Of a stretch of DNA of 64,000 nucleotides, positions 61,287 to 64,000 are shown one piece after another. This DNA comes from Mumia sp. zg.B17 (lineage in GTDB: Bacteria > Actinomycetota > Actinomycetes > Propionibacteriales > Nocardioidaceae): positions 310,001 to 374,000 of the forward strand of contig NZ_JAHWCI010000008.1 of NCBI RefSeq assembly GCF_019550915.1, read 5' to 3'. The notes beneath the pieces are model-generated. The model had not been told where the DNA came from, did not search any database, and was given only the letters and a program-made list of their open reading frames with translations. Position 1 is the first letter of the stretch; each line of letters starts with the position of its first letter. Position numbers and translations under genes: made by a program.

Positions 61287-62579
61287 TCAGCTCCCCCAGG
61301 TCGGCCGGAGCGGGAAGTCGATCTGCCCGGTCGGGGAGGTCTTGGTCGCGAGCACGTGGTGCAGCTGGATCGAGTTGCGGTCGAACCCGAGCCGGGATCC
61401 GGCCATGTAGAGACCCCACACCTTGGCGGTCGCGACACCGACCTCGGCGACCGCCTCGTCCCAGTTGTCGCGGAGGTTGTGGTTCCACTCACGCAGGGTC
61501 ATCGCGTAGTGCAGCCGGAGGTTCTCCTCGTGCTGGACCTCGAGCCCGGCATCTTGCACCTCGGTGATGATGCGGCCGGACCCCGTCAGCTCGCCGTCGG
61601 GGAAGACGTAGCGGTCGATGAACTGCCCCGCCGTCGCTCGTGTGCGGTTGTCCGGTCGCGTGATGCAGTGGTTGAGCATCCGCCCGCCGACCTTGAGGTG
61701 GTCGCGGATGAAGCCGAAGTAGGAGGCGTAGTTGTGGACGCCGATGTGCTCGGTGAGACCGATCGAGCTGATCGCGTCGAAGCCGCCCTCGGGCACGTCG
61801 CGATAGTCGGAGAACCGCACCTCCGCGAGGTCGGAGAGGCCTTCACGGGCGATGGCCTGCTGCGCCCAGATCGCCTGCTGCTCCGACAGGGTCGCGCCGA
61901 TGACCTTCACGCCGTAGTGCTTCGCCGCATGGCGCACCATGCCGCCCCACCCGCAGCCGATGTCGAGCAGACGCTGGCCCGGCCGGAGGTCGAGCTTGCG
62001 GCAGACCAGGTCGTACTTCTCGAACTGAGCCTCCTCGAGCGTCGAGTCGGGCTTGGGGAACACCGCGCACGTGTAGGTCATCGACGGGCCGAGCACCAGC
62101 TCGTAGAACCGGTTGGACACGTCGTAGTGGTGGTGGATCGCCGCCGCGTCGCGGCTCTTGGTGTGCCGCAGGCCCTCGACCGCTCGGCGCCACCGGGGCA
62201 GGTGCTCCTGGGGCGGCGCCGGCGGCGGGACCAGGTGCGAGAGGCCGAGCGCCTTGACGACGCGGAACGTCTCCGCGGCCGACGGTGCCCGCAGGCGCGT
62301 CTTGTTCTGCAGGTGGACCAGGGCGTCGTACGGGTCACCCGGGTGCACACCGTCGAGCTCGAGGTCACCGCTGACGTAGGCGCGCGCGAAGCCGAGGTCG
62401 CCGGGCGCGCTCATGATGTAGGACAGGCCCCGCTCGTTGACGATGCGGACGGTGATCGGCGCGTCTGCCGGGCCCGCGCTGCTGTCGTCGTAGCCTTCGA
62501 ACCGGAACGAGAGCTCGCCGGGCACGAGGCGCTCCACGGCCTCGCCCAGTGTGATCGAGGACTTGGCAAGAGTGGTCAT
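61287..62579 (-). CDS. tmsB: Fatty acid C10 methyltransferase (cyclopropane-synthase family)
   Basis: 430 residues from ATG 62579, overlapping the tmsA stop (ATGA). SAM-dependent methyltransferase of the CFA-synthase/UfaA1 group: LLDIGCGWGGMVRHAAKHYG is the SAM motif, DVSNRFYELVLGPSMTYTCA and EEAQFEKYDLVCRKL the phospholipid-binding part, and GLTEHIGVHNYASYFG and NHCITRPDN follow. In Corynebacterium and mycobacteria an adjacent gene pair makes 10-methyl-branched (tuberculostearic) fatty acids: this enzyme adds the methylene group to oleoyl chains. Called TmsB because of the coupled TmsA-like reductase. Confidence 0.85.
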   Translation of the reverse strand: MTTLAKSSITLGEAVERLVPGELSFRFEGYDDSSAGPADAPITVRIVNERGLSYIMSAPGDLGFARAYVSGDLELDGVHPGDPYDALVHLQNKTRLRAPSAAETFRVVKALGLSHLVPPPAPPQEHLPRWRRAVEGLRHTKSRDAAAIHHHYDVSNRFYELVLGPSMTYTCAVFPKPDSTLEEAQFEKYDLVCRKLDLRPGQRLLDIGCGWGGMVRHAAKHYGVKVIGATLSEQQAIWAQQAIAREGLSDLAEVRFSDYRDVPEGGFDAISSIGLTEHIGVHNYASYFGFIRDHLKVGGRMLNHCITRPDNRTRATAGQFIDRYVFPDGELTGSGRIITEVQDAGLEVQHEENLRLHYAMTLREWNHNLRDNWDEAVAEVGVATAKVWGLYMAGSRLGFDRNSIQLHHVLATKTSPTGQIDFPLRPTWGS

Positions 62580-64000
62580 CGACGTTTCACCGCTTTCTCG
62601 TACAGGCCGGTCAACCGGTCCTTGGGGTCGTACACCGCCTTCACCTCGGTGAGATGGGGCACGTTGTAGAGGTCTGCGAAGGTCTCGGCGTCGTAGAACG
62701 CCTCCGAGTAGAGCGACTTGTGACCGCCGAGCGCGTGGACCTTCTCCTCGACGCGACGGTTGACCATGCCCGCCGGCGCGTCCGCGGGCACGGCGACGGT
62801 GCCCCAGAACCCGACGTTGACGTAGGTCGTGCCGGGCTCGAGCGGATAGAGCGGCCAGCGGGTCGCGCTGCCCGGGCCGTCTGGCTCACGGAGCCGCAGC
62901 GGGCACAACCAGACCGGGCGCATCCCCACCTCGGCGTCGAACCACGCGAGGAACTCCGCCAGCCGGTCCACGGGGACCTCGATGTCCTGGATGACCCGCT
63001 CTCGCTTCTCGACGCCGTTGCGCTTGAGACGGTCGAGCCGGTGCGCGAGGCCGTAGCGCGTGTCGAGCCCGACCATCTTCTGGTAGACGTCACTGCGCCG
63101 GCGATTGCGGGGCCACAGGCGCCGCAGCGTCGGGTTCTGGGCACCGAACGCGCCGCTGCACCAGAACCAGTCGGTGTCCCACCGCCACAGGTAGTCGTGG
63201 GCCGTGAGCGCGTCGCTGCTGCGCTCACGCACCGAGCGGTAGTAGATCTGCTGCCCGGTGTAGTCGCTGACCGCCTGCGGCTCGTCGGTCATCTCGGCCA
63301 GCGTCAGATAGATCTCGCCAGGGCTGAACGCGGTGCCGTCTATCGCGTCGACACGCACGCCGTCGTGGCTGCGCTCGCCGACGATGCGGCTGATCGCGGC
63401 CGCGGCCGACGTCGGGTCGTCGAAGCGGAGGTGCCGGAGCCGGACCCAGCCCGGGGCCTTCTCCAGCGGGATGCGGATGCGGGTGGCGTAGCCGAGCGTG
63501 CCGTAGGAGTTGGGGAAGGCGAGGAACAGGTCGCTGTGCTCCTCGCGGCTGCACGTGACGACCTCCCCCGCCCCGGTGAAGACGTCCATCTCCAGCACGG
63601 ACTCGTGCGGGAGTCCGTGGCGGAACGACGTCGCCTCGATCCCGAGTCCGGTGACGGCACCGCCGAGGGTGATCGTGCGCAGCTGCGGCACGACGTACGG
63701 CATGAAGCCGCGCGCGAGCGTCACCGCGACGAGGTCCTCGTAGGTGCACATGCCCTGTACGTCGGCGGTTGCGACTCCCGTGGCGGCGTCGATGTCGACG
63801 CTGATCACCCCGCCGAGCCCGCTGACGTCGAGCCCGGGTGCGTCGGAGGCGTCACGAGGTCGGAAGAGGTTGGTCGTGCGCTTGGCCAGCCGGACGGGCG
63901 AACCGTCGGGGATGGAGCCGTATGAGGCCCTGAGCCTGCGCACCGCGTCGTCGTGGGCATGTTGTCCGACCAGATCGCTCACGGTGATCACCCTAGGCAC
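62576..64000 (-). CDS. tmsA: FAD-dependent 10-methylene fatty acid reductase (start at window edge)
   Basis: 474 residues to the window edge; the frame is open to base 64000. GTG at 63982 (AGGGTG upstream) is a plausible start, but GTG codons at 63991 and 64000 are also possible and the true start may lie outside. The FAD-binding (PCMH-type) domain shows LAKRTTNLFRPRD, GLGGVISVDIDAATGVATAD, QGMCTYEDLVAVTLARGFMP and PQLRTITLGGAVTGLGIEAT. Its stop overlaps tmsB. In the 10-methyl-fatty-acid pathway the FAD enzyme reduces the methylene intermediate made by TmsB to a methyl branch. Confidence 0.82.
   Translation of the reverse strand: MPRVITVSDLVGQHAHDDAVRRLRASYGSIPDGSPVRLAKRTTNLFRPRDASDAPGLDVSGLGGVISVDIDAATGVATADVQGMCTYEDLVAVTLARGFMPYVVPQLRTITLGGAVTGLGIEATSFRHGLPHESVLEMDVFTGAGEVVTCSREEHSDLFLAFPNSYGTLGYATRIRIPLEKAPGWVRLRHLRFDDPTSAAAAISRIVGERSHDGVRVDAIDGTAFSPGEIYLTLAEMTDEPQAVSDYTGQQIYYRSVRERSSDALTAHDYLWRWDTDWFWCSGAFGAQNPTLRRLWPRNRRRSDVYQKMVGLDTRYGLAHRLDRLKRNGVEKRERVIQDIEVPVDRLAEFLAWFDAEVGMRPVWLCPLRLREPDGPGSATRWPLYPLEPGTTYVNVGFWGTVAVPADAPAGMVNRRVEEKVHALGGHKSLYSEAFYDAETFADLYNVPHLTEVKAVYDPKDRLTGLYEKAVKRR

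Overview
The window is about 64 kb of very GC-rich DNA with dense, often overlapping genes (ATGA/GTGA stop-start joins), frequent GTG starts, and marker functions of high-GC Gram-positive bacteria: mycothiol synthase (MshD), a TmsA/TmsB pair for 10-methyl branched fatty acids, a PhoP-type PHO box and a seven-function Mrp antiporter. This points to an actinomycete; Nocardioidaceae/Propionibacteriales is my best guess from overall gene style and is inference. No phage, IS element, CRISPR array or rRNA was seen. There is one tRNA (Lys, TTT).

Left part (1-13.1 kb): the end of a carboxyltransferase gene, mshD, a GNAT-like gene, then a phosphate region: ppk1, a Nudix/histidine-phosphatase protein, pstSCAB behind a PHO box, and a low-affinity PiT transporter with its DUF47 partner. 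A divergent MerR/MFS pair interrupts it. At 13.2-15.4 kb lie a frameshifted serine hydrolase, a MarR regulator, a DUF4440-type protein and tRNA-Lys.

15.5-21.6 kb: three + strand genes (ATP-grasp enzyme, processive family 2 glycosyltransferase, membrane-anchored glycoside-hydrolase-like protein) converge on a - strand two-component system whose response regulator is a receiver fused directly to a PIG-L-type deacetylase, with no DNA-binding domain. My reading is a surface-polysaccharide system whose deacetylation is controlled by phosphorelay. This is the best candidate here for an undescribed system.

21.7-34.0 kb: a secreted SGNH hydrolase, then sugar catabolism: a ribose-type ABC transporter with a Gfo/Idh/MocA oxidoreductase and a TIM-barrel isomerase, divergent from a ROK regulator; and a xylB-xylA-ROK operon behind a XylR-like operator. 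34.0-40.7 kb: menB with a hotdog thioesterase, malic enzyme, a PNPOx-like protein, two alpha/beta hydrolases and small membrane proteins.

40.7-46.1 kb: an ArnT/PMT-like glycosyltransferase, a GT2-GtrA protein and an OmpR-type two-component system. 46.2-52.8 kb: a GlsB-like membrane protein and the mrpABCDEFG operon, with a phased direct repeat upstream that may be bound by the neighbouring response regulator. 52.8-64 kb: a VOC protein, an Orn/Lys/Arg decarboxylase, xthA, a small DUF2812-like gene bracketed by two inverted arrays of a 21-bp tandem repeat, a LuxR-type two-component system divergent from an MMPL exporter, and tmsB-tmsA.
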